Assembly (NCBI GenBank): GCA_900316835.1
Contig: ONEL01000003.1
Coordinates: forward strand, 124,001-188,000
Origin: an uncultured Prevotellaceae bacterium
GTDB lineage: Bacteria; Bacteroidota; Bacteroidia; Bacteroidales; Muribaculaceae
Direction: 5' to 3'
Length of the DNA: 64,000 nucleotides
In this document: positions 53,524-62,043 of the stretch, piece after piece
Layout of the letters: the number at the start of each line of letters is the position of its first letter
How positions within the stretch are numbered: the stretch's first letter is position 1
Notes under the pieces: model-generated
The model's database searches: none
The model's input: the letters and a program-made list of their open reading frames with translations, nothing else
Told to the model about the DNA's origin: nothing
Translations under genes and position numbers: made by a program

Positions 53524-53616
53524 GCGAAACTTTAACCTTTAGCTCGAGGGAGTGAGCAGCATAAGTCGCGGTGAACAGGCACGGTGTGCGAACAGCGAAC
53601 CTCCCTCAACTTTCGC
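53524..53616. other. Structured intergenic element upstream of dacB
   Basis: Within the 240-bp gap before dacB, GCGAAA (53524-53529) pairs with TTTCGC (53611-53616) and GAGGGAG (53546-53552) with CTCCCTC (53601-53607); a GCAC/GTGC hairpin lies inside and CCGCAGTGCGG lies just after. It is GC-richer than its surroundings. It could be a small RNA, a leader element or a repeat remnant. Confidence 0.4.
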
Positions 53617-53684
53617 CCGCAGTGCGGCACTTCATCTCAGATGATTAAAAGCTAATTAGTTTTAAGTTATTATAATTCACAACT

Positions 53685-55115
53685 ATGATTAAGAATTTTT
53701 TCTCATTATTAATAATCGCGCTGGTGACTGTTGCTACCACGCAAGCGCGCGACATTACAGCACAGCGCACTCAACGCGCTATCGACCGCTTTGCCCTCGA
53801 CACTCTCATGCGCCATGGCTCACTGGGCGTGATAGTAGTGGACATTAAAAGTGGCAAGACCCTAGGAGCCCACAATGCCAACATGGCTTGCATCACTGCC
53901 TCGACAATGAAAACAGTGACATCGAGCGCTGCCCTTGAGCTACTGGGAGCCGACTATGTATTCCAAACTCCAGTGTATCTTGATGGCGAAATTAATGGTA
54001 ACACCCTGAAAGGGAACTTGCTGATAGAAGGCGTGGGAGACCCCACGCTGGGGTCGGTATACTTCAAGGAAAACCTTGATATTGTGCACGAGATTGTAGA
54101 GACCCTCAAGAAGCAGGGCATCACGAGCATTGAGGGAAAAGTGCTTGTAGACAAGTCGCGTTATTACTATCCCGCCTTTAATGGCGACTGGTGCGCCGAC
54201 GACTTAGCATGGGACTTCGGAATGGGTGTGCATGCCCTCAACTACTGCGACAATCGCATGCGGCTGGTGTTTGAAGGCACTGGAAACGGACAGGTGCGAA
54301 ATGCCCACTTCGAGCCTAATGTTCCAGGTGTGGAAATAATAAATCGCATGCGCCCTGGCAACAAGGACAACGTGGGAGTGCTGCTGGAGTATGCCAATCC
54401 AGCCATAGTTCTCACAGGCACCGCTGCCGATACCACCTACTACTTTGACGTTGCAAATCCCACCCCCGAGGCATTACTCATCGACAGTGTGAGCCGCACT
54501 CTCAAGCTCGAAGGCATCAGGGTGGGTAACAACAATGTTCCAGCAAGCAGTCGTCGCTGGTTACTTCTCACTCATCGCTCACCGGCTATGACCGACATCA
54601 TCACCTCGCTTCTAGAGCGTAGCGACAACATGTTTACCGAGGCCCTGCTTCGTGCCATTGCTTACAATAGTGGTCGTGAACCCATCGACTCACAGGGAGT
54701 AGAGGTCATCGACAGCTTGTTTACCGCTCGTGGCATTGATGCTAGTGGTAAGTTCCAGTATGACGGCAGTGGTCTCGCCCGTAACAACAAAGCCCCCGTT
54801 CGCTTCTTTGCCGACATGCTTTGCTACATGGCGGAACGTCGTTTCGGTTCCAAGCAGTTACGTTTAGTAGACCTGATGCCACGCGTGGGAGTCAATGCTC
54901 GCATAGGCACCATTATCCCCGAGACCGCTATCAGCACTCACGTGGCAGTAAAGTCGGGGTCAATGCGCGACGTTCAATGCTATGTGGGTTATTATCCAGC
55001 CGAGGAGCCACAGTATGCCTGGGCAGTTCTTGTCAACAACTGGCATGGCAGCCGTCCCAATCTCAAGAACATGATTGACCGCCTGCTGATAGGCATTTTT
55101 GACCCTGAGCATTAA
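53685..55115 (+). CDS. dacB: D-Ala-D-Ala carboxypeptidase/endopeptidase (PBP4 family)
   Basis: The 476-residue protein has a signal peptide (FSLLIIALVTVATTQA) and the penicillin-binding S13 motifs: SxxK in TASTMKTV (Ser73, Lys76), SxN in ERSDNMFTEALLR, and KSG in HVAVKSGSMRDV, in the right order. It trims peptidoglycan stem peptides and crosslinks in the periplasm. The length matches PBP4. Confidence 0.94.
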   Translation: MIKNFFSLLIIALVTVATTQARDITAQRTQRAIDRFALDTLMRHGSLGVIVVDIKSGKTLGAHNANMACITASTMKTVTSSAALELLGADYVFQTPVYLDGEINGNTLKGNLLIEGVGDPTLGSVYFKENLDIVHEIVETLKKQGITSIEGKVLVDKSRYYYPAFNGDWCADDLAWDFGMGVHALNYCDNRMRLVFEGTGNGQVRNAHFEPNVPGVEIINRMRPGNKDNVGVLLEYANPAIVLTGTAADTTYYFDVANPTPEALLIDSVSRTLKLEGIRVGNNNVPASSRRWLLLTHRSPAMTDIITSLLERSDNMFTEALLRAIAYNSGREPIDSQGVEVIDSLFTARGIDASGKFQYDGSGLARNNKAPVRFFADMLCYMAERRFGSKQLRLVDLMPRVGVNARIGTIIPETAISTHVAVKSGSMRDVQCYVGYYPAEEPQYAWAVLVNNWHGSRPNLKNMIDRLLIGIFDPEH

Positions 55116-55201
55116 GATGTCAATGCCATGAGTGAAGTGCATTTTACAGCAATTTGTTTAAAAAAATGCACTTATTGAGTATAAGATATAATTATTTTTT
55201 A

Positions 55202-55209
55202 TATGTTTG
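55202..55209 (+). promoter_or_regulatory. -7 promoter element of the gene at 55233
   Basis: TATGTTTG (TAnnTTTG), 24 bp before the ATG; no good -33. Confidence 0.45.
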
Positions 55210-55232
55210 CATGTTGAAAATACATAAAACTC

Positions 55233-55790
55233 ATGAATAAAGGCATTGAAAATCTGCTCTCGCAAGTTTATGAACTAGAGGGACTATTGCTTGTCATGCA
55301 ACGTCACAGCGACGATGTGCCCCCAGTGGTAGTTGACCGCTTTAAGCAAAAAGCTCAACAGGTGGCAAGCGAAGCCTCCTGCCTAGAGGTGAACTGTGCT
55401 AAGCCTGAAAAAGAAGGCCACATTGTTCCCCCCGCTTGTCCACAGCCCCCGGTGTTTAAAGGTCCTAAACCAGTGGCAGTTGAGCAAACATCGACACCTG
55501 CCACCGAGCCAGTAAAACCAGTGGCTGTCGCTAAGGAAGAGCCAGCATCACCCTTGACGCACCAGCCAAGAGACATAGCAAGGGCTTTTAGCATCAACGA
55601 CCGTTTCTTGTTTCAACGCGAGCTCTTCGCAGGCGATGCCACGAGGCTTGACGAAACGCTGGCATTGATGCAAAAGATGCGCGACATGAACCAGGTGCAA
55701 CATTTCTTGACCGACGACCTGCAGTGGGACACCAGCAATGATGTTGTTAAAGAATTTATCAGGCTCGTGGGCTTGAGTTTTAAGGAATAA
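55233..55790 (+). CDS. Conserved hypothetical protein (185 residues)
   Basis: An N-terminal helical segment (QVYELEGLLLVMQRHSDD) is followed by a Pro/Val/Lys-rich linker and a conserved C-terminal region (FSINDRFLFQRELFAGDATR, ... KEFIRLVGLSFKE) that I recognise as a recurrent Bacteroidetes domain with no assigned role. There is no signal peptide. It precedes rsmI by 26 bp in the same direction. Confidence 0.72.
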   Translation: MNKGIENLLSQVYELEGLLLVMQRHSDDVPPVVVDRFKQKAQQVASEASCLEVNCAKPEKEGHIVPPACPQPPVFKGPKPVAVEQTSTPATEPVKPVAVAKEEPASPLTHQPRDIARAFSINDRFLFQRELFAGDATRLDETLALMQKMRDMNQVQHFLTDDLQWDTSNDVVKEFIRLVGLSFKE

Positions 55791-55816
55791 CGTTTTACAG
55801 TAAGAATCAGGTAGCT

Positions 55817-56554
55817 ATGGCAGGGAAATTATACATGGTTCCCACTCCCGTGGGAAATCTTGAAGACATGACCCCTCGCGCCGTGAAGGTTCTCAACGAA
55901 GTGGACCTGATACTCGCCGAGGATACCCGCACCAGCTCAGTGCTAATGAAGCATTGTGGCGTGAGCACTCCCATGCGTAGCCATCACAAGTTTAATGAAC
56001 ACGAGACAGTAACAGCTATTGTAGACCAGCTTCTTGCCGGCGAGACAATAGCCCTTATCACCGATGCCGGCACACCAGGAATTAGCGACCCTGGGTTTAT
56101 GCTCTCGCGGGCATGCAGAGAAAACGGCATAGCGGTTGAGACCCTGCCAGGAGCCACAGCATTTGTTCCAGCGCTTGTAAACTCAGGGCTGCCGTGTGAA
56201 CGTTTCACCTTTGAGGGTTTCTTGCCTGTGAAAAAGGGACGTGCCAGCAGGCTGCAGGAACTCGCACAAGAACAGCGCACAATGATATTCTATGAGTCGC
56301 CCATGCGACTGGTGAAAACGCTAGAGCAGTTTGTCGAGACCTTTGGTGGCGAACGCTCAGCGTCGGTGTGTCGCGAGATTTCAAAATTGCACGACACCAC
56401 TCACCATGGCACATTGCAGCAGCTAGTTGACCACTTCAAGACCCAAGCCCCACGTGGCGAGATAGTGATAGTGGTAGAAGGTTGCCCGGCACCAGTTCAT
56501 GCCAAAATTGACAAATATGCCCAATTCAAGAACAAATACAACAACATGAAATAA
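55817..56554 (+). CDS. rsmI: 16S rRNA (cytidine1402-2'-O)-methyltransferase
   Basis: The 245-residue tetrapyrrole-methylase-like protein has the RsmI motifs VPTPVGNLEDMTPRAVK, ILAEDTRTSS and LITDAGTPGISDPGFML, and the GATAFVPALVNSGLPCERF segment. It methylates C1402 in the ribosomal P site. It is somewhat shorter than many RsmI proteins (no C-terminal helical extension) but otherwise normal. Confidence 0.95.
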   Translation: MAGKLYMVPTPVGNLEDMTPRAVKVLNEVDLILAEDTRTSSVLMKHCGVSTPMRSHHKFNEHETVTAIVDQLLAGETIALITDAGTPGISDPGFMLSRACRENGIAVETLPGATAFVPALVNSGLPCERFTFEGFLPVKKGRASRLQELAQEQRTMIFYESPMRLVKTLEQFVETFGGERSASVCREISKLHDTTHHGTLQQLVDHFKTQAPRGEIVIVVEGCPAPVHAKIDKYAQFKNKYNNMK

Positions 56555-56572
56555 AAATAATAACGTTTTGAT

Positions 56573-57523
56573 ATGAAACTCATAAACTCATTAATTTTAA
56601 GCTTGGCAGCTATAGCAATGATAGCACTACCCGCATGTCGGAACAATGACAACACAAGCGGTAGCGCTAGTGCAAGCGACGAGAACGCGGCACTCAATGA
56701 TGAGAACACGCTGCTTCGTGACTCGCTTAACATGGCTCGTGACTACATGAATTCTCTCAGTTCGCTAGTCAATGAGGTGAACGATGGCTTGAATGAGATT
56801 AAGGAAATGGAACAGATAGTCTCGGCTCCAGGCTTTGGTGATGAGACCACAGCCCGCAAAGAGCAGTTGCGCAACGACATCTTACTCATAAAGAACTCTG
56901 TTCAAAATCGCCTTAACCGGCTGGCCGAGCTAGAGGCAAAGCTAACTCGTGCCGAGGCAACCAATAAGTATAATGAGCAAGACAAGCAATCGATGTTGCA
57001 GACTATTGCCAACCTCAAGCAACAGCTCACCGACCAGCAACGGATGATAGACACGCTCACTTCTCAACTTGATGCCGCCAACACCAAGATCAAGACTCTG
57101 AACCAAAAGGTTGACTCGCTGAATGTGGTTAATACACATGTAAAGAACGAGAATGAAAAGGTTCAACAAGAAAAACAAAAGGCTAAAGAAGAAGCCGTGA
57201 GGATAGCAAATGAGATGAACGAGTGCTTCTATGCCATAGGCTCTAAAAAAGAGCTTAAGAACCACAAAATCATTGAGACAGGTTTCTTGCGTAAGACTAA
57301 GGTGATGCAGAGCAGCAATATCATGCAATCCTATTTCACCAAGGCCGACAAGCGCACACTCAACGAGATTAACCTGCACAGCAAGAAGGCTAAAGTGCTT
57401 ACCAACCATGACAAGCAGTCTTATACCATTGACGACGCCGGTGGTGGCATGAAAGTGCTACGCATTCATGACCCAAACCGTTTTTGGCAGTACACTAACT
57501 ACCTAGTAGTGCAGGTGGATTAA
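56573..57523 (+). CDS. Coiled-coil lipoprotein
   Basis: The 316-residue protein has a lipobox (AMIALPAC, Cys near residue 22) and a long helical region with heptad-like repeats (residues about 40-230: LRNDILLIKNSVQNRLNRLA, LDAANTKIKTLNQKVDSLN). A beta-rich C-terminal domain follows (FLRKTKVMQSSNIMQ, YTIDDAGGGMKVLRIHDP). It is probably outer-membrane or periplasmic. Function unknown. Confidence 0.8.
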   Translation: MKLINSLILSLAAIAMIALPACRNNDNTSGSASASDENAALNDENTLLRDSLNMARDYMNSLSSLVNEVNDGLNEIKEMEQIVSAPGFGDETTARKEQLRNDILLIKNSVQNRLNRLAELEAKLTRAEATNKYNEQDKQSMLQTIANLKQQLTDQQRMIDTLTSQLDAANTKIKTLNQKVDSLNVVNTHVKNENEKVQQEKQKAKEEAVRIANEMNECFYAIGSKKELKNHKIIETGFLRKTKVMQSSNIMQSYFTKADKRTLNEINLHSKKAKVLTNHDKQSYTIDDAGGGMKVLRIHDPNRFWQYTNYLVVQVD

Positions 57524-57532
57524 AAAAAGACC

Positions 57533-58648
57533 ATGAATGTTGTCATTGCCATCGACAAGTTTAAGGGGTGCGCTACTTCGTGGCAACTCGCCGAAGCTAT
57601 AAAGGATTCCATTATAGAAAAGCACCATGATGCAACTGTGACAATAATTCCCATTGCCGATGGCGGTGATGGCACATTAAACGCACTAGAATTTATAGGT
57701 GGCAATAGAGTAAAACGCGTGACGGTGAGAGTGAAAGGTCCACTACCCCACTTGCCCAGCGTTGATGCTCAATACCTGCTTGACAAAGAAAAACACGAAG
57801 CCTATGTGGAACTAGCCACAGCAAGTGGCTTGGCTCTTGTACCCCATGCCGAACGCGATGTTATGCACGCCAGCACCGCCAGCACTGGAGTGGTACTGGC
57901 GCATGCTATTAATCGCGGTGCCAGGCACATCATCCTTGGTCTAGGCGGTAGCGCCACCACCGACTGTGGCATGGGATTGCTGTGGTCGCTGGGCGTGAGA
58001 TTTCTTGACAGTGATGGAAACAGCCTCGCGCCATGCGGCAAAAACATGATGCGTGTCAAGAGCATTGACACTTCAGGCTTGAGCCGAGCTGTGAAAGACA
58101 CGCACTTCACCCTTCTGAGCGATGTCGGCAATCCGCTCTACGGCGACAATGGAGCGACATGTGTCTTTGCGCCACAAAAGGGAGCTACCGCTCGGCAAGT
58201 TAAGCTATTAGATAATGGGTTAAGAAACATGGCGAGTCTTATGCCCGATGGTGTCGCTCACATGCGAGGAGCAGGCGCGGCAGGAGGTGTGGCGGCAGGC
58301 ATGCTCGCGTTTTTGAATGCCGAGATAGTTCCTGGAGCTCAAGCGTTGCTTGACATGGCAGGCTTTGACTCATTGCTTGATAATGCGCAACTGGTGATTA
58401 CAGGAGAAGGACGGTTTGACTCGCAAACTCTAATGGGCAAAGCTCCCTGGGTGGTGATGATAGCATCACAAAGCCATGGTGTGCCGGTAGTGGCATTGTG
58501 TGGCAGTGTGGAAGCAGGTTTAGACACCTCACAATTAGGATTTGAGCATATAATAGCCGTCACGCCACCATCCTTGCCCCTTGAAGAGGCAATGGACACA
58601 GCAACAGCACTGGAGCTTGTGAAAGAAACAGTGAGAAGGATACTTTAG
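57533..58648 (+). CDS. Glycerate kinase (GarK family)
   Basis: The 371-residue protein begins NVVIAIDKFKGCATSWQLAE, the glycerate kinase start, and has PIADGGDGTLNAL, HIILGLGGSATTDCGMGLL and VITGEGRFDSQTLMGKAP, typical of the GarK/GlxK family. It phosphorylates D-glycerate with ATP in the cytoplasm. It starts 9 bp after the lipoprotein stop and converges with rnc. Confidence 0.93.
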   Translation: MNVVIAIDKFKGCATSWQLAEAIKDSIIEKHHDATVTIIPIADGGDGTLNALEFIGGNRVKRVTVRVKGPLPHLPSVDAQYLLDKEKHEAYVELATASGLALVPHAERDVMHASTASTGVVLAHAINRGARHIILGLGGSATTDCGMGLLWSLGVRFLDSDGNSLAPCGKNMMRVKSIDTSGLSRAVKDTHFTLLSDVGNPLYGDNGATCVFAPQKGATARQVKLLDNGLRNMASLMPDGVAHMRGAGAAGGVAAGMLAFLNAEIVPGAQALLDMAGFDSLLDNAQLVITGEGRFDSQTLMGKAPWVVMIASQSHGVPVVALCGSVEAGLDTSQLGFEHIIAVTPPSLPLEEAMDTATALELVKETVRRIL

Positions 58649-58665
58649 AAAAGGGATAGTTGTTA

Positions 58666-59445
58666 TTAATGCAGGCTAGTCTGTGCGCTTGAAAGCACTT
58701 GTTCGCGAAAGATAGTCTCCTGCTTGAGTCGCTCATAAGCTTTTTTACTTGCCGCCTGATGTGATTCCTTTTTACTATACCCCGAGCCATCGCCAGCATA
58801 GATGCCTCCAAGCAAGACAGCCGTCTTGAACACCGGATTACCCTCGGCATCCATCATGGTGTCAATGAGTTCAAACTCAATGGTTACACGATACTTCTGA
58901 GTCCACTCAATGAGTCGCGACTTGTAATTCTGCTCGGTCTTTACTAATTCTTTTAGGTTTAGATTATCGGCAATTATCTTCTTCTCAATGAAGTTGCGAC
59001 ACGCTTCGTAACCGCGGTCGAGATAGATGGCTCCAACAAGTGCCTCCACGGCGTTTCCACTGATGTAGGAGTTATGGCTTGAAGAGTGAGACGAAGCACG
59101 CACGTGCGACTCCAATCGGAACACCTTGCCAATGCGATTAAGGCTCTCGCGTTGCACAATCTTGGCACGAGTGCGTGTGAGAAATCCCTCGTGCTTGGTG
59201 GGATAGATGCGGTAAAGATAAGCCCCCACTACGGCATCGAGAATGGCGTCGCCCAGAAATTCCAGGCGCTCATTGTTAGCCCATCGTCCGTCCTGAGTTT
59301 TCACTGGCATAGAGCGATGAACGAGAGCCAGTTTGTAGTACTCAATGTGCAGCGGGTAAAATCCTGTTATGCTATGAATAAAAACATAAAGTTCCTTTTC
59401 CTTAGAGAAAAGGAACTTTATAGCTGATATGATTCGGTTAAACAA
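58666..59445 (-). CDS. rnc: Ribonuclease III
   Basis: The 259-residue protein has the RNase III catalytic signature NERLEFLGDAILDAVVGAYL with the key acidic residues, followed by a YISGNAVEALVGAIYLDRGY segment (second acidic site) and a C-terminal dsRNA-binding domain (YKSRLIEWTQKYRVTIEFEL, ... YSKKESHQAASKKAYERLKQ). It cuts double-stranded RNA in rRNA and mRNA processing. Downstream of fabF in the acpP-fabF-rnc cluster. A 15-bp hairpin lies in its first 20 codons. Confidence 0.95.
   Translation of the reverse strand: MFNRIISAIKFLFSKEKELYVFIHSITGFYPLHIEYYKLALVHRSMPVKTQDGRWANNERLEFLGDAILDAVVGAYLYRIYPTKHEGFLTRTRAKIVQRESLNRIGKVFRLESHVRASSHSSSHNSYISGNAVEALVGAIYLDRGYEACRNFIEKKIIADNLNLKELVKTEQNYKSRLIEWTQKYRVTIEFELIDTMMDAEGNPVFKTAVLLGGIYAGDGSGYSKKESHQAASKKAYERLKQETIFREQVLSSAQTSLH
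59386..59421 (-). other. Perfect 15-bp hairpin within the rnc coding start
   Basis: The arms 59386-59400 and 59407-59421 are exact inverted repeats around a 6-nt loop (59401-59406), spanning codons about 9-20 of rnc. In RNA it gives a stem of a length RNase III could cut. See findings. Confidence 0.9.
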
Positions 59446-59449
59446 CAGG

Positions 59450-59528
59450 ACTAGTGGAGTTTTAGTTCAATGCAGGCTCTTGCAACGCGCCTTGAGCTAG
59501 ATGCTCCACATTGGTGCTAAAGACTAGT
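59450..59528 (-). other. Long imperfect stem between fabF and rnc
   Basis: ACTAG (59450-59454) and GTGGAG (59454-59459) pair with CTCCAC (59504-59509) and CTAGT (59524-59528), with a bulge on one side. It lies 5-83 nt before the rnc ATG. Confidence 0.45.
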
Positions 59529-59565
59529 CGTTAGCTTAATGCCTGCAATAGAAATGTTTAACTTC

Positions 59566-60825
59566 TTAATACTTCTTGACGATGATGCTGGCATTGTGTC
59601 CACCAAACCCAAAGGTATTAGACAATGCCACTTTCACCTCGCGGCGTTGAGCCTTGTTGAAAGTGAAATTGAGATTGTAGTCAATCTCCTCATCGTTGTC
59701 ACCCTCCTCGTGGTTGATGGTGGGAGGAACAATGCCTTCCTGGCAAGCCTTGATGCAGAACAGAGCCTCAAGAGCACCAGTAGCACCCAGCATGTGACCA
59801 GTCATCGACTTGGTAGAGCTGATGTTCAACTCATAGGCATGCTTGCCAAACACGTCGAGGATAGCCTGAGCTTCGCTCTTGTCGCCAACGGGAGTGGATG
59901 TGCCGTGAACATTGACATAGTCAACATCCTCGGGCTTGATACCAGCATCCTCAAGCGCGCGCTCCATCACTAATGTAGCGCCCAGTCCCTCGGGATGGCT
60001 AGCTGTGATGTGATAAGCATCGGCACTCATGCCACCACCTATCACCTCGCCGTAGATTTTAGCACCACGAGCCAGTGCATGCTCCAGCTCCTCAAAAATC
60101 AGCGTCACGCCACCCTCGCCCATCACGAAGCCATCGCGCGAAGCGCTAAATGGACGCGAAGCAGTAGCAGGGCTGTCGTTGCGAGTAGAGATAGCCTTCA
60201 TGGCATTGAAGCCACCCACACCAGCTGGGAAGATCGCAGCTTCCGAGCCACCAGTAACGATGGCTGTAGCTTTGCCCATGCGAATGTAGTTGAAAGCATC
60301 AATCAGCGCATTGGTCGACGTAGCGCAAGCCGATACCACACCATAGTTAGGACCACGTAGTCCCCACTTGATAGAGATGTGACCAGCAGCGATGTCGGCA
60401 ATCATCATGGGAATAAAGAATGGGTTGTACTTGGGACCCTTCTCCTCATTCTTGGCATAGTAGCCAGCCTCGTTTTCAAAGGTGTGCAAGCCACCGATTC
60501 CCGAGCCATAAATAACACCTATCTCGTTGCGATCCACGTTCTCTCCCTCAAGGAGTTTAGAGTCGTTGAGTGCCTGAGTGGCGCTTGCCATAGCATAATG
60601 GCAATAGAGGTCCATGCGACGCGCGTCGCGACGGTCCAGATAGTCCTCAACGTTAAAGTCCTTGACCTCACAAGCGAACTGGGTCTTGAACAATGATGCG
60701 TCAAAATGAGTAATAGGTCCCGCCCCGCTCACTCCATTGATGGCGTTGTTCCAAGTGGTATCAACGTCATTACCAAGAGGAGTGATGGCACCAAGACCTG
60801 TTACCACTACTCTCTTTAATTCCAT
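59566..60825 (-). CDS. fabF: 3-oxoacyl-ACP synthase II
   Basis: The 419-residue ketosynthase starts ELKRVVVTGLGAITPLGNDV and has the active-site Cys in VVSACATSTNALIDAFN, His in NVHGTSTPVGD and the second His in SMTGHMLGATGALEAL. It extends acyl-ACP chains with malonyl-ACP in fatty-acid synthesis. It follows acpP and precedes rnc, a standard cluster. Confidence 0.97.
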   Translation of the reverse strand: MELKRVVVTGLGAITPLGNDVDTTWNNAINGVSGAGPITHFDASLFKTQFACEVKDFNVEDYLDRRDARRMDLYCHYAMASATQALNDSKLLEGENVDRNEIGVIYGSGIGGLHTFENEAGYYAKNEEKGPKYNPFFIPMMIADIAAGHISIKWGLRGPNYGVVSACATSTNALIDAFNYIRMGKATAIVTGGSEAAIFPAGVGGFNAMKAISTRNDSPATASRPFSASRDGFVMGEGGVTLIFEELEHALARGAKIYGEVIGGGMSADAYHITASHPEGLGATLVMERALEDAGIKPEDVDYVNVHGTSTPVGDKSEAQAILDVFGKHAYELNISSTKSMTGHMLGATGALEALFCIKACQEGIVPPTINHEEGDNDEEIDYNLNFTFNKAQRREVKVALSNTFGFGGHNASIIVKKY

Positions 60826-60876
60826 ACTAATTAAAAAGGAGATGTATTAAAAACAAAAAGATGTTTTCGGATTTTC

Positions 60877-61119
60877 TTATTCAGCAGCTTTTGCAGCCTC
60901 GATGAAACTTACAGCGTCACCAACGGTCTGGATCTTCTCAGTCTCAGCATCGGGGATAGTGATGTCAAATTCCTTCTCAAGCTCCATGATCAACTCAACA
61001 GTGTCAAGGCTGTCGGCACCAAGATCCTGAGCAAAAGTTGCTTCTGGAGTGATTTGTGATTCACTTACACCCAATTTGTCAACGATAATCGCTGCTACTC
61101 TTTCTTGAATTTCAGACAT
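60877..61119 (-). CDS. acpP: Acyl carrier protein
   Basis: The 80-residue acidic protein has the phosphopantetheine-attachment motif [12 protein letters not shown] with Ser37. It carries acyl chains for FabF and other fatty-acid enzymes. It heads the acpP-fabF-rnc cluster. Confidence 0.97.
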   Translation of the reverse strand: MSEIQERVAAIIVDKLGVSESQITPEATFAQDLGADSLDTVELIMELEKEFDITIPDAETEKIQTVGDAVSFIEAAKAAE

Positions 61120-61456
61120 AATACTATGAATTTTAAATTGTTAAATAAATTATGTTCGTTTTTTGCGGTGCAAAGTAAGTAATTATTTATCAAATAGAAA
61201 AACAAAAATCAAAGATTTTACTAACAACAGGGCTGTTTTTGTGCAAAAATTACTTAACGAGGCTTAGCTCTCGCCATAAAAAAAAGAGAGTTTTAATAGT
61301 TGGTGTAAAACTTATAACAATCTCATAATTAAAATCCTAAGCTCGAGCCACCAGATATTTGCTTTGAAAAAATGTGAACTTGTATACCTTATAAGTAAAA
61401 ACTATTTCGTAACTTTGCATTTTAGTAGTGATAAATGTCACTATTTTAATGATATT
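61120..61456. other. Divergent intergenic region
   Basis: About 337 bp separate acpP (minus) from the DUF4199 gene (plus). It holds a weak acpP promoter-like box on the minus strand (TTACTTTG, 61171-61178) and TAACTTTG on the plus strand (61410-61417, for DUF4199). I see no further gene or RNA. Confidence 0.5.
61410..61417 (+). promoter_or_regulatory. -7 promoter element of DUF4199 gene
   Basis: TAACTTTG (TAnnTTTG), 40 bp before the ATG at 61457. Confidence 0.55.
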
Positions 61457-62023
61457 ATGGACCAAAAGAAGAACGTGTTTGTCAGGAGCGCCGAGCTTGG
61501 AGTGCCATTTGGTATCATGCTCACGGTTGCATCGATGTCGATGATATATGGCGACAAGGTGCCACTGGTCTCGTTGCTGGCAATGATAGTGGCAATCGTC
61601 GCCCCGGTGGTGCTCTACCTGTTTCAACGCCAGTACTATGTGCGCAGCAATGGTTTCGCGCCCTATAGCGAGTTGTGGACCCTGGGCATATTTACCACCA
61701 TAGGTGGCGCGCTTATCTGTGGCCTTATCAGCTATGGTGTCATCATCTACTTCCGCCCCGATTTCCTGTATGAGCAAGCGCAGATGATAGTCGACACCTA
61801 CAAGCACATGCCTCAAGCACAGGCACGCGAGTTTGTGAGCACCTTCGACAAGATGATAAAGAACGACATGCTACCCAACCCATTTGACTATTGCGTGCAG
61901 ATGTTCTGGCTCACATCCAGCTTGGGATGTGTGGGTGGCGCGGTCACAGCGTTTATCGCCAGCAAGACCAAGATAAAAGATGGTGTCGATAAAAATCAAA
62001 CTAAAGTTCAAGATTTAAGCTAA
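61457..62023 (+). CDS. DUF4199 membrane protein
   Basis: From the ATG at 61457 (the longer frame overlaps the promoter) the 188-residue protein has four hydrophobic segments and the DUF4199 pattern (SAELGVPFGIMLTVASMSMI, ... YSELWTLGIFTTIGGALICG). It sits in the inner membrane and is followed 20 bp later by the GT2 gene, a pairing typical of Bacteroidetes. Function unknown. Confidence 0.85.
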   Translation: MDQKKNVFVRSAELGVPFGIMLTVASMSMIYGDKVPLVSLLAMIVAIVAPVVLYLFQRQYYVRSNGFAPYSELWTLGIFTTIGGALICGLISYGVIIYFRPDFLYEQAQMIVDTYKHMPQAQAREFVSTFDKMIKNDMLPNPFDYCVQMFWLTSSLGCVGGAVTAFIASKTKIKDGVDKNQTKVQDLS

Positions 62024-62043
62024 ATAGAAAAAAAACACGAATT

